A stretch of DNA of 64,000 nucleotides from contig CP166133.1 in the NCBI GenBank assembly GCA_041228285.1, positions 1,426,001 to 1,490,000 of the forward strand, read 5' to 3'. A program made the position numbers and the translations under genes. The notes beneath the pieces were generated by a model, which made no database searches, was not told the DNA's origin, and saw only the letters and a list, made by a program, of their open reading frames with translations. The stretch is from Neisseriaceae bacterium CLB008 (GTDB lineage Bacteria > Pseudomonadota > Gammaproteobacteria > Burkholderiales > Neisseriaceae). Position 1 is the first letter of the stretch. Each line of letters begins with the position of its first letter. Of the stretch, positions 47,826 through 55,828 are shown in pieces.

Positions 47826-50696
47826 ATGACCACCCCAAACCTCACCACGGTAAGCCTCAAAGGCCCAGAAATGACCCAAGAACACCCGATTGACGCTGCC
47901 CACCAGGCCTTTATCCAAGCGCTGGGCCAAGTATTACCCGCGGCGCAAATTCACAGCGATCTCATCAGCCGCTATGCCTATGGCACTGACGCCAGTTTTT
48001 ATCGCTACGTACCCCAAGTGGTGGTGCGCGCCCACAACGAAACCGAAGTCCAAACCATCCTGCGCTTAGCCCAAAGCCATCAAGTCGCGGTGACCTTTCG
48101 CGCCTCAGGTACGTCGCTGTCTGGCCAGGCCTGCTCCCAATCCGTTTTGGTCTTGATGGGAGATGGCTTCCTGACCCAAGAAGTTTTAGACGACGGCCTC
48201 AGGATCAAATTAGGCCCCATGGTCATCGGCGCCGCCGCCAACCAAACCCTATTGCCATTTGGGCGTAAAATCGGCCCCGATCCAGCGTCGATCAATACCG
48301 CCCGCATTGGCGGCATCGCCGCCAACAACAGCAGTGGCATGTGCTGCGGCACGCGCGCCAATAGTTACCACACCCTAGACAGCCTGCGTATAGTGTTCGC
48401 CGACGGCGCCATTTTGGATACAGCTGATCAGGCCAGCATCGATGTCTTTAGGCACAGCCACGGTCCATTATTGAACCAAGTACAGACACTGGCGCAAAAC
48501 ATTAAGGAAAATCCCGCCTTAGCCGAGCGCGTGCGGCATAAGTACCGCATGAAAAACACCACAGGCTACGGCATCAATGCCTTACTGGATTTTGACGACC
48601 CCATCGACATGCTCACCCATCTGATGATTGGTTCAGAGGGCACGCTGGGCTTTATTTCAGAAGTGGTCTATCACACCGTACCCGATCATCAAAATAAGGC
48701 CTCGGCCTTCATCTTTTTTGAATCACTCGATACCTGCTGTCGTGCCGTGACGGCACTACGCCAGCAAGATCAAGTGGATGCGGTAGAGCTATTCGATGCC
48801 CTTAGCCTTCGCTACATCGGCCGTGAAAAAAGCGGCTTACCCAGCCTGTTCTATGCCGACTTTGACGACGATGCCGCATGCTTATTAATTGAAACCAAGG
48901 CCGAAAACGGCGCTTTACTGCAACAGCAAATCAGCGCCATCAATGCCTTATTAAAAGGCTTTGACTACGCCGAACACACCGGATTTCAAACCGATCACGC
49001 CATCACCGATCAATACTGGGCCGTGCGTAAAGGCTATTTACCCATCGTGGCCGGCAGCCGCCCCAAAGGCAGCAACCTCATCACCGAAGACGTGGTCTTC
49101 CCCATTGAGCGTCTGGCCGAAGGCGTGCGCGAATTAACCCAGCTATTAGTCCAGTTCGGCTACGATGAGGCCATGGTGATGGGCCATGCTCTTGAGGGCA
49201 ATCTGCATTTTATTTTGACGCCGATGATGGACGACCCCACCGAAGTTCAGCGCTTTGAAGACTTCATGCAGGCACTGGCGCAGCTGGTGGCAATTGACTT
49301 CCAAGGCTCCCTCAAAGGCGAGCACGGCACCGGCCGCAATATTGCGCCGTTTGTGCGCACCGAATGGGGCGATGAGCTCTATGCCATCATGTGCGACCTC
49401 AAGACCTTGCTCGATCCGCATAACGCCCTCAACCCCGACGTCATCATCAGCAGCAATGAGCGCATTCACGTCAGCTCGCTCAAAGACATGCCTCAGGCCA
49501 ACGAACTGATCGACCACTGTATGGAATGTGGCTTTTGCGAGCCGGCCTGCCCATCTAATGGCCTCACCCTTACGCCGAGACAACGCATCACCGCCTATCG
49601 CTACCTCAGCCAGCTCTCGCGCCAAGGCCTCAGCCCTTCCTTATTGAACGCTTACCAAGACAGCTTCGACTACAAGGGCATCCAAACCTGTGCCGAAACC
49701 GGCATGTGTGCGACGCGCTGCCCAGTCAGCATCAATACGGGCACCCTAATCAAGCAGCTCCGGCCAGAAAGCAAACGCCTCGGCGCCGCCAACTGGGTCA
49801 AAAACCACATGGCCAGCACCACAGCCTTAGCGCGCTTCGGCATCAAGGCCGCCCACATGGTGGGCCTAGACACCGCTCATCAGCTCAGCCAAAAAGCCCA
49901 CCGTCGCTATCCGACATTGCCTATCGTGCCCCTCAGCCTGCCTCAGGCGGCGCCCAAGCTGCCGCAAGCCAGCGTCAATGGTTGTGATCCAGTGGTGTAT
50001 TTTGTTTCCTGCGTTAACCGCGTGGTGGCCGAAGGAGATGGTCGTACACCCGGCCAACATTTGGCCCAACATACTTTAAATTTGTTTCGGAAAGCCGGTT
50101 TTAACGCCATCTATCCCGACCAAATGAACCAGCTCTGTTGCGGCCAACCCTTTGAATCGGCCAAGGCCGCCTCGGCCGCCAGCGACAGCGCCACCTCGTT
50201 GAATCAGGCACTGTTATCGGCATCTAACTATGGCCTGTATCCCGTTTATCTAGACAACGCGCCCTGCGCCTTAAGAGTGAAAGAGGCACAGCAACAAGGC
50301 CTGATCGATGCCCGACTACAGCTCTACGACGCCGCCAGTTTTCTGGCCGAACAGGTATTGCCTAAGCTCACCCTCAGTAAGCCACTGCCCGAGCTGGCCT
50401 TACACATTCCTTGCTCTGCCACCAAAATGGGCGCTGGGCATGCCTTAAAAACCTTGGCCAACGCCTGTACTAACAGCCTCACCACGCCAGATATAGCCTG
50501 CTGTGGTTTTGCCGGCAGCAAAGGCTTTAGCCTGCCAGAGCTTAATGCCAATGGTTTACGCAATCTTAACCAAGCTCTGCCAGAAAGCTGCCAGCACGGC
50601 GTCTCCATGAGTAAAACCTGCCAGATTGGCTTAACCACTCACTCCGGCCGACCCTATCAAAGCATCGAAGCGCTGCTTGACCAATGTAGCCAATAG
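47826..50696 (+). CDS. D-lactate dehydrogenase-type FAD / Fe-S oxidoreductase, copy 2
   Basis: Paralogue of the gene at 43067, about 956 residues, with the same order of domains: PCMH FAD-binding, FAD-oxidase C, two 4Fe-4S motifs (ECGFCEPACP and TCAETGMCATRCP) and two CCG domains (CCGQPF, CCGFAG). The two copies agree over nearly their full length (for example SRYAYGTDASFYRYVPQV in both), but differ in the FAD-oxidase C region and linkers. The frame opens at 47784, but the ATG at 47826 after AAGGAACAGC is the better start. The second copy may act on a different 2-hydroxy acid or be used under different conditions. Confidence 0.88.
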   Translation: MTTPNLTTVSLKGPEMTQEHPIDAAHQAFIQALGQVLPAAQIHSDLISRYAYGTDASFYRYVPQVVVRAHNETEVQTILRLAQSHQVAVTFRASGTSLSGQACSQSVLVLMGDGFLTQEVLDDGLRIKLGPMVIGAAANQTLLPFGRKIGPDPASINTARIGGIAANNSSGMCCGTRANSYHTLDSLRIVFADGAILDTADQASIDVFRHSHGPLLNQVQTLAQNIKENPALAERVRHKYRMKNTTGYGINALLDFDDPIDMLTHLMIGSEGTLGFISEVVYHTVPDHQNKASAFIFFESLDTCCRAVTALRQQDQVDAVELFDALSLRYIGREKSGLPSLFYADFDDDAACLLIETKAENGALLQQQISAINALLKGFDYAEHTGFQTDHAITDQYWAVRKGYLPIVAGSRPKGSNLITEDVVFPIERLAEGVRELTQLLVQFGYDEAMVMGHALEGNLHFILTPMMDDPTEVQRFEDFMQALAQLVAIDFQGSLKGEHGTGRNIAPFVRTEWGDELYAIMCDLKTLLDPHNALNPDVIISSNERIHVSSLKDMPQANELIDHCMECGFCEPACPSNGLTLTPRQRITAYRYLSQLSRQGLSPSLLNAYQDSFDYKGIQTCAETGMCATRCPVSINTGTLIKQLRPESKRLGAANWVKNHMASTTALARFGIKAAHMVGLDTAHQLSQKAHRRYPTLPIVPLSLPQAAPKLPQASVNGCDPVVYFVSCVNRVVAEGDGRTPGQHLAQHTLNLFRKAGFNAIYPDQMNQLCCGQPFESAKAASAASDSATSLNQALLSASNYGLYPVYLDNAPCALRVKEAQQQGLIDARLQLYDAASFLAEQVLPKLTLSKPLPELALHIPCSATKMGAGHALKTLANACTNSLTTPDIACCGFAGSKGFSLPELNANGLRNLNQALPESCQHGVSMSKTCQIGLTTHSGRPYQSIEALLDQCSQ

Positions 50697-50714
50697 GCCG
50701 TTTACAGCGCCCTT

Positions 50715-50746
50715 AAAAGCCTCATGTGCCGCAACATGAGGCTTTT
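50715..50746 (+). terminator. terminator after dld2
   Basis: Perfect 13-bp stem AAAAGCCTCATGT / ACATGAGGCTTTT with a 6-base loop. Confidence 0.88.
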
Positions 50747-50783
50747 CACTTTAAAGAAATAGCATAAAGTTTGCGGTTTCCTC

Positions 50784-50789
50784 TATAAT
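50784..50789 (+). promoter_or_regulatory. candidate -10 box of the mscS-type gene
   Basis: Perfect TATAAT, 37 bases before the preferred start codon at 50827. It overlaps the upstream in-frame ATG (50788), which argues against that ATG being used. The -35 is poor. Confidence 0.5.
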
Positions 50790-50826
50790 GCCAGTATCCC
50801 AACAACCGCCGTCTATCAAGGTGCCT

Positions 50827-52245
50827 ATGTTAGCCGATCAACGCAAAATGTTTGCCAGCAATCTGTTGGAGCAAAGCTTTAACAGCACCGCTGGCTGGAT
50901 TGAATTTTTCTTGGCCATTGCCATCGGCCTGGTGGTGCGTCACTTCGTTCTCAATTGGTTGTCCAAGCGCGAAACGCCCAATGCCCGCCTCAATCTGGGC
51001 CGCCACATCATGCATCGCATCGTTTGGCCGCTATCGGTCTGCGTGGTTAGCTCCATCGTCGCCTATCTATGGCATTTAGCCGGCTTGCAACCCTTATGGC
51101 TGCTACTTGCAGCCGTGATTTCACCATGGCTGGCGGGTGTGCGCACCATCATGGCCGTCATCAGCCATGTGTTACCGAATAAGTTTTTAGAACGTTCTTT
51201 GGAGTATTTTCTAGCCGGCCTCTTGTGGGGCGGCTACGTAGTGTGGCTAATCGGCCTAGACAGCGTGGTCATTGATTGGCTGAACCGCACGTCTTTAACC
51301 ATAGGTTCATCCTCCCTAAGCCTGATGATGCTGGCCACCGGCCTACTTTGGGTCTGCGTGGCCATCATTGCGGCATTGTCGCTGGGGCGCACCATAGACA
51401 AGCGTGTCATGGGCATGCGCAATGTCGATCTTAACTCTAAGTTCGTCATCAGCAAATTAGTGCGCAGCATTTTGATCATTTTAGCCGTCATCATCACCCT
51501 GCCCATGGTCGGCATTGATCTGACCATTATTTCGGTATTTGGGGGCGCGCTTGGCGTCGGCTTGGCTTTTGGCTTACAAAAAATTGCCAGCAACTATGTG
51601 TCTGGCTTCATCATTTTACTAGACCGCTCCATCCGCGTCGGCGACCGTCTCCTCATCGATAACCGAGTGGGCTATGTCTCACGCATCAACTCTCGCTACG
51701 TCGTCCTCAAAGGCACCGACGGCGCCGAGATTCTGGTGCCGAATGAACGCTTCATCGCCGACACCGTCATCAACCAATCCTTTACCGACACTGCCATTCT
51801 CGACTCCGTCCATGTGGCCGTCGCCTACGGCACCGACATTCCGCAAGCCTTAACCTTATTAAACGAGGCCGCCACCAAACACCAGCGCATTCAAAAAGAT
51901 CCTGCTCCTTTTGCCTACATTAAAAACTTTGGTGACTCCGGCATCGATCTAGGCCTTAACTACTGGGTTGAAAATCCCTCTTTAGGCATGCTGGGGATTA
52001 AATCGGCCATCATGCTCGACATTTGGCACCAATTTAAAGAGCACGGCATTGAAATGCCGTTCCCACAGCAAGAGGTGCGTATTTTGAACGAGCCCAGCCA
52101 TCCACAGCCATCACGTTCAGCCCAAGAGCACCGAGAGTCTGAAGCTAAAGTCGAAAAAGTGAAGCAAGACATGGACACCCACAATGAGTTTTCCGAAGTC
52201 AAGAAAACCATTCCCGAAGTCAGCGAGATCCAAACCCCGCGTTAA
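50827..52245 (+). CDS. Mechanosensitive ion channel, MscS family
   Basis: Inner-membrane channel of the MscS fold that opens on membrane tension and protects against osmotic downshock. About 472 residues, larger than E. coli MscS (286), with extra N-terminal membrane helices (about 20-40, 65-110, 125-150, 165-190). The pore helix and beta domain are clear: ISVFGGALGVGLAFGLQKIASNYVSGFIILLDRSIRVGDRL, then GYVSRINSRYVVLKGTDGAEILVPNERFI. The last 60 residues are charged and probably disordered. The ATG at 50827 follows AAGGTGCCT; an in-frame ATG at 50788 lies in the promoter. Confidence 0.9.
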   Translation: MLADQRKMFASNLLEQSFNSTAGWIEFFLAIAIGLVVRHFVLNWLSKRETPNARLNLGRHIMHRIVWPLSVCVVSSIVAYLWHLAGLQPLWLLLAAVISPWLAGVRTIMAVISHVLPNKFLERSLEYFLAGLLWGGYVVWLIGLDSVVIDWLNRTSLTIGSSSLSLMMLATGLLWVCVAIIAALSLGRTIDKRVMGMRNVDLNSKFVISKLVRSILIILAVIITLPMVGIDLTIISVFGGALGVGLAFGLQKIASNYVSGFIILLDRSIRVGDRLLIDNRVGYVSRINSRYVVLKGTDGAEILVPNERFIADTVINQSFTDTAILDSVHVAVAYGTDIPQALTLLNEAATKHQRIQKDPAPFAYIKNFGDSGIDLGLNYWVENPSLGMLGIKSAIMLDIWHQFKEHGIEMPFPQQEVRILNEPSHPQPSRSAQEHRESEAKVEKVKQDMDTHNEFSEVKKTIPEVSEIQTPR

Positions 52246-52255
52246 GATCGACCAC

Positions 52256-52297
52256 AAAAAACCGCAGCGCCTCATGAATAGGCTCTGCGGTTTTTTT
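52256..52297. terminator. bidirectional terminator mscS-type gene / aminotransferase
   Basis: Stem AAAAAACCGCAG / CTGCGGTTTTTT with an inner GCC/GGC pairing and T7 tail, between converging genes. Confidence 0.9.
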
Positions 52298-52318
52298 ATG
52301 CCTGATGATGCGTAGGGC

Positions 52319-53494
52319 TTAAAGCATTTCTTGGATCAATTCAGCCAAAATCTTGATGCCCGCATCGATTTTGTCTTCGGTTACGGTCACAAAGGCCAAA
52401 CGCAGGCAGTTGTGCTGCACGTCGGTGGCAAAGAATGGCTCACCAGGCACAAACGCCACTTTACGCTCGATGGCTTTAGCCAGCAGCACCGAAGTATTGA
52501 TGTGTTCAGGCAAGGTCAGCCAAATAAACATACCGCCCTCTGGTTGGGTAAAGCGCACGCCGGTGGGCATGTATTGAGTCAACGCCGTCAACATGCTACG
52601 GCAGCGAGCCGAATAGAGCGCACGAATCGCTGGAATGTGACGCGCCAAAAAGCCATCTTTCACCACTTCATAAGCCACGCGCTGGGTCAGACTAGGGGTA
52701 TTTAAATCGGTTGCCTGCTTCAGCTGGATTAATTTATTAATGAAGGTTTCAGAGGCCACGATGTAGCCGAGGCGAAAGCCCGGCGCCAAGACTTTAGAAA
52801 ACGAGCCCAAATACACCGTGTTTTCAGGCGATAAGCTATACAAGCTGGGTAAGCGATTGCCTTCATAATCCAATTCACCGTAGGGGTCGTCTTCAACCAC
52901 AATTAAACCCTGCGCCTGAGCTTGAGCAGCCAGCGCTTGGCGACGCGCTAAAGGCATGCGACGACCGGTTGGGTTCTGGAAGTTAGGGATGGTGTACAAG
53001 AAGCGCGCATCGGCCATCAATTCTGGCGACAAGGCCGCAGGATCTAAGCCCTCTTCGTCCGAAGCCACCGACACATAGCGCGGTGCGTATTGATTAAACG
53101 ACTGCAATGCACCCAAATAGGTAGGCGTTTCGACCAAAACCGTACTGTCGTCATCGATCAACGCCTTGCCAATTAAGTCCAAAGCCTGCTGTGAACCGGT
53201 CACGATCAGCACTTGGCTTGCCGTCACCGCTACGCCATCGCTTGAAACATGTGCCGCCACCCACTCACGCAATGGCCCGTAACCCTCGGTTGGCCCATAC
53301 TGTAAAGCGCCAAACACATCAGCACCGCTCATGACCTTCGCCACCGCCGCTTGAATTTCTGGCACTGGGAACGCATCGGCAGAAGGCAAGCCGCCAGCAA
53401 ATGAAATAATATCGGGCTGTTCGGTCACTTTTAACACTTCTTGAATGGCCGTACTTTGAAAAGCCTGGGCGCGCGCTGAGAATTTCCACTGCAT
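52319..53494 (-). CDS. PLP-dependent aminotransferase, 2-aminoadipate/MocR-domain type
   Basis: Fold type I aminotransferase of the subgroup that includes LysN/ARO8-like 2-aminoadipate transaminases and the catalytic part of MocR regulators; no DNA-binding domain is present here. 391 residues. Motifs are ISFAGGLPSADAFPV near residue 30, QYGPTEGYGPLREWVA, VTGSQQALDLIGK, NPTGRRMPLARR, EDDPYGELDYEG and the PLP-lysine motif YLGSFSKVLAPGFRLGYIV (about residue 235). Broad-specificity transamination of amino acids is likely; the true substrate is not readable. A promoter candidate lies upstream at 53531-53559. Confidence 0.88.
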   Translation of the reverse strand: MQWKFSARAQAFQSTAIQEVLKVTEQPDIISFAGGLPSADAFPVPEIQAAVAKVMSGADVFGALQYGPTEGYGPLREWVAAHVSSDGVAVTASQVLIVTGSQQALDLIGKALIDDDSTVLVETPTYLGALQSFNQYAPRYVSVASDEEGLDPAALSPELMADARFLYTIPNFQNPTGRRMPLARRQALAAQAQAQGLIVVEDDPYGELDYEGNRLPSLYSLSPENTVYLGSFSKVLAPGFRLGYIVASETFINKLIQLKQATDLNTPSLTQRVAYEVVKDGFLARHIPAIRALYSARCRSMLTALTQYMPTGVRFTQPEGGMFIWLTLPEHINTSVLLAKAIERKVAFVPGEPFFATDVQHNCLRLAFVTVTEDKIDAGIKILAELIQEML

Positions 53495-53810
53495 GAGGAC
53501 ACCTTACCTACTATTCGAATAAAACCAATCATTATACGCCTAAACCCAGTGCCTCATAAGGGCTGAAGCGATTATTTTAATTGGACAAAATGTTCATGTA
53601 CATTCTGTTTCTACCCGTTTTTTTAACATCCGCACCACGCGACAAAATGGCCCAAACGTCTCCCTCTCGCCAACCTAAACACATAACGCTTCCAGCGGCT
53701 GGGCATTTGTGGGCTGAAATCATTTAGTGTTACCATTAAGGGTTGGCATCCGCCCGCTTTTTGCGGCGTCACGTTACCCCCACCCCTAACCACTCGCGAC
53801 AAGCATCCCT
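53495..53810. other. divergent intergenic region aminotransferase / MFS
   Basis: 316 bases without a gene. It contains a minus-strand promoter candidate (53531-53559), a small AATGT/ACATT dyad at 53589-53604 and a GC-rich hairpin-like stretch around 53750-53767. Nothing else is seen. Confidence 0.55.
53531..53559 (-). promoter_or_regulatory. candidate promoter of the aminotransferase
   Basis: On the minus strand TTATGA, 17-base spacer, perfect TATAAT, ending about 37 bases before the start codon. Confidence 0.5.
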
Positions 53811-54974
53811 ATGATCAAAAAAAGTTTATTGGCCCTAACCCTCGGCGGTTTGGCCATTGGCATGACCGAATTCACCATGATGGGGCTATTGGAAGAATTT
53901 GCCCGTGATTTAAACATCAGCATCCCCAGCGCCGGCCACTACATTTCCATCTACGCCCTCGGCGTGGTCATTGGCGCCCCCTTGTTGGTGGTCTTGACCA
54001 GCAAAATGGCGCCCAAGAAAATCCTCATGCTGTTCATGCTGATGTTTACCATTTTTAACGGCCTCTTTGTATTCGCCCCAGACAACAACACGCTGTTACT
54101 GGCCCGATTTATGGCCGGCCTACCGCACGGTGCCTATTTTGGCGTCGGCGCCGTTGTTGCTAGCCAGCTCGCCAGCAAAGGCAAAGAAGCCCAGGCCATT
54201 GCCACTATGTTCACCGGCCTCACCCTGGCCAACCTCATCGGCGTACCCATAGGCACCTTCATCGGCCAACACTTTTCTTGGCGGGTGACGTTTTTCATCA
54301 TCAGCCTGTTTGGCTTAGTGACGCTCTACGCCACCCATCGCTGGATCCCCAACCTGGCGCCAAAGTCCAATATGTCGATGCGCCATCAGCTATCCTTCTT
54401 TGCCCGTAAAGAAGCTTGGCTGCTGATCGCCATCATTTCCATCGGCACCGGCGGCCTCTTTGCCTGGATCAGCTACATCGCCCCACTCATGACTCAGGAA
54501 ACCGGCATCAGCGAACGCCACGTGCCCTTTATCATGATTTTAGTTGGCCTAGGCATGCTTTTTGGCAATATTTTCGGCGGCCGCCTCGCCGACCGCGTTG
54601 CCCCCACCAAGGCCGCCATCGGCGCCTTTATCAGCATGGCCATATGCCTATTGCTGGTGTACTTAAGCGCCGGCAATGTGTTTTTAGCCTACCTCATGTC
54701 ATTCATCACCGGCTTTGGCGCGTTCATCATCAGCGCACCGTTACAGATGATGCTGATCGGCAACGCTCGCGGCTCAGAAACCATCGCCGCCGCCACAGGC
54801 CAAGCTTGCTTCAATATCGGTAACGCCCTCGGTGCCTTTCTCGGCGGTTTGCCTATGGTTTTCGGCTTAAGCTTCAAAGCACCTTCCCTAGTGGGCATGG
54901 TCATGGCTCTATGCGGTGCGGCTTTAAGCGTGTGGTTTTTGAAGATGTTGGCACGGCGGCCCCTAGTAGATTAA
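53811..54974 (+). CDS. MFS transporter, AraJ/drug-efflux type
   Basis: Major facilitator protein of the DHA1 group, 387 residues with twelve hydrophobic segments. Start TLGGLAIGMTEFTMMGLLEEFARDLNIS and the motif LARFMAGLPHGAYFGVGAVVASQL are typical of AraJ-like exporters; the motif-A-like loop is GRLADRVAPTKAA. It lies 102 bases before the Fur-controlled transferase gene, in the same direction. It may export the product of the peptide-synthetase locus, but its base composition resembles the housekeeping part of the window, so that link is weak. Confidence 0.88.
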   Translation: MIKKSLLALTLGGLAIGMTEFTMMGLLEEFARDLNISIPSAGHYISIYALGVVIGAPLLVVLTSKMAPKKILMLFMLMFTIFNGLFVFAPDNNTLLLARFMAGLPHGAYFGVGAVVASQLASKGKEAQAIATMFTGLTLANLIGVPIGTFIGQHFSWRVTFFIISLFGLVTLYATHRWIPNLAPKSNMSMRHQLSFFARKEAWLLIAIISIGTGGLFAWISYIAPLMTQETGISERHVPFIMILVGLGMLFGNIFGGRLADRVAPTKAAIGAFISMAICLLLVYLSAGNVFLAYLMSFITGFGAFIISAPLQMMLIGNARGSETIAAATGQACFNIGNALGAFLGGLPMVFGLSFKAPSLVGMVMALCGAALSVWFLKMLARRPLVD

Positions 54975-55039
54975 GTTCAACCTAGCTCCATAGCCAGAAG
55001 AAATCATTCACTATTCTGGCTATAGGGCGTACAATCAAT

Positions 55040-55058
55040 GATAATGATAGATATTACC
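55040..55058 (+). promoter_or_regulatory. Fur box upstream of the Sfp-type transferase
   Basis: GATAATGATAGATATTACC matches the 19-bp Fur consensus GATAATGATAATCATTATC at 15 of 19 positions by my count. It lies 18 bases before the start codon, where Fur binding would block transcription or initiation. It implies iron-repressed expression and supports a siderophore role for the locus. Confidence 0.78.
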
Positions 55059-55076
55059 ATTTAACTACATAGGCTC

Positions 55077-55781
55077 ATGATCAATCTCAATCCTGACTTA
55101 TTAAATCAATTTAACTTAACGGCTTTGTCTTCCCCTCATCTTGACGTTGATCTTTATGCTTGTCCATTATCTCAGGCCACGTTGCTTGATAAGCATGTGA
55201 TATTTTTACAAACTCTACTCACATCAGCAGAGCAAGAAAAAACACTTAGCTATCAAACCGACAAACTAAAAGCCAACGCTATTCTTTCTAGAGGACTATT
55301 GCGCCTGATTCTGGCTCAATACATTAAAAACATCCATCCCAGAGACATTAATCTTCAATACCACACCTATGGTAAACCCTATTTACACGATGATTTAGTA
55401 CACTTTTCTGTTTCTCACTGCGATAGCCTATTAGTGATTGCCGTTAGTCATAGGCACGTAATCGGTATTGACATAGAACGTCTGAACACAATCTATCAAG
55501 ATGATTTAAGTGCATTTGTCTTATCACATAAAGAATCATCTGTTCATCAGCAGCTTAAAAAAATAGCTCAAGAGGCATATTTTCTACACTGTTGGACCAG
55601 AAAAGAAGCTTACTTAAAGGCCATCGGCACAGGCTTAGTAAATCACTTAAATTTAATAGACACAAGTGAGGAGTACATCATCGATCAAGGTAAGCAGACA
55701 ACTTATATAGCCACGAGCATTGAAGTCGATCAGCAACACATAGCTTCTTTAGTCATTCTTTCTGATCCCACATCCAAGTAA
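55077..55781 (+). CDS. Sfp-type 4'-phosphopantetheinyl transferase
   Basis: Moves the phosphopantetheine arm from CoA to the carrier domains of peptide synthetases. 234 residues, Sfp/EntD size. Diagnostic motifs are FSVSHC (about 118), GIDIERL (about 130) with the Mg-binding acidic pair, and CWTRKEAYLKAIGTGL (about 170). It is distinct from AcpS at 24.8 kb. The gene is clearly AT-richer than the housekeeping genes and uses more TTA/ATA-type codons, suggesting acquisition with the synthetase cluster. It converges on the synthetase operon and is preceded by a strong Fur box. The targets are most likely the three carrier domains encoded at 57-64 kb. Confidence 0.93.
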   Translation: MINLNPDLLNQFNLTALSSPHLDVDLYACPLSQATLLDKHVIFLQTLLTSAEQEKTLSYQTDKLKANAILSRGLLRLILAQYIKNIHPRDINLQYHTYGKPYLHDDLVHFSVSHCDSLLVIAVSHRHVIGIDIERLNTIYQDDLSAFVLSHKESSVHQQLKKIAQEAYFLHCWTRKEAYLKAIGTGLVNHLNLIDTSEEYIIDQGKQTTYIATSIEVDQQHIASLVILSDPTSK

Positions 55782-55786
55782 ATAAA

Positions 55787-55823
55787 AAGGGCTAACGCAG
55801 GAAGCTAAACTACATTAGCCCTT
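55787..55823. terminator. bidirectional terminator transferase / decarboxylase
   Basis: Stem AAGGGCTAA / TTAGCCCTT with a 19-base loop and A/T flanks, between converging genes. Confidence 0.75.
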
Positions 55824-55828
55824 ATCCA

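Noticed and set aside
53589-53604. AATGT/ACATT dyad as an operator for the MFS gene
   Set aside because: Arms of only 5 bp in AT-rich DNA are easily found by chance, and the site is over 200 bases from the MFS start.
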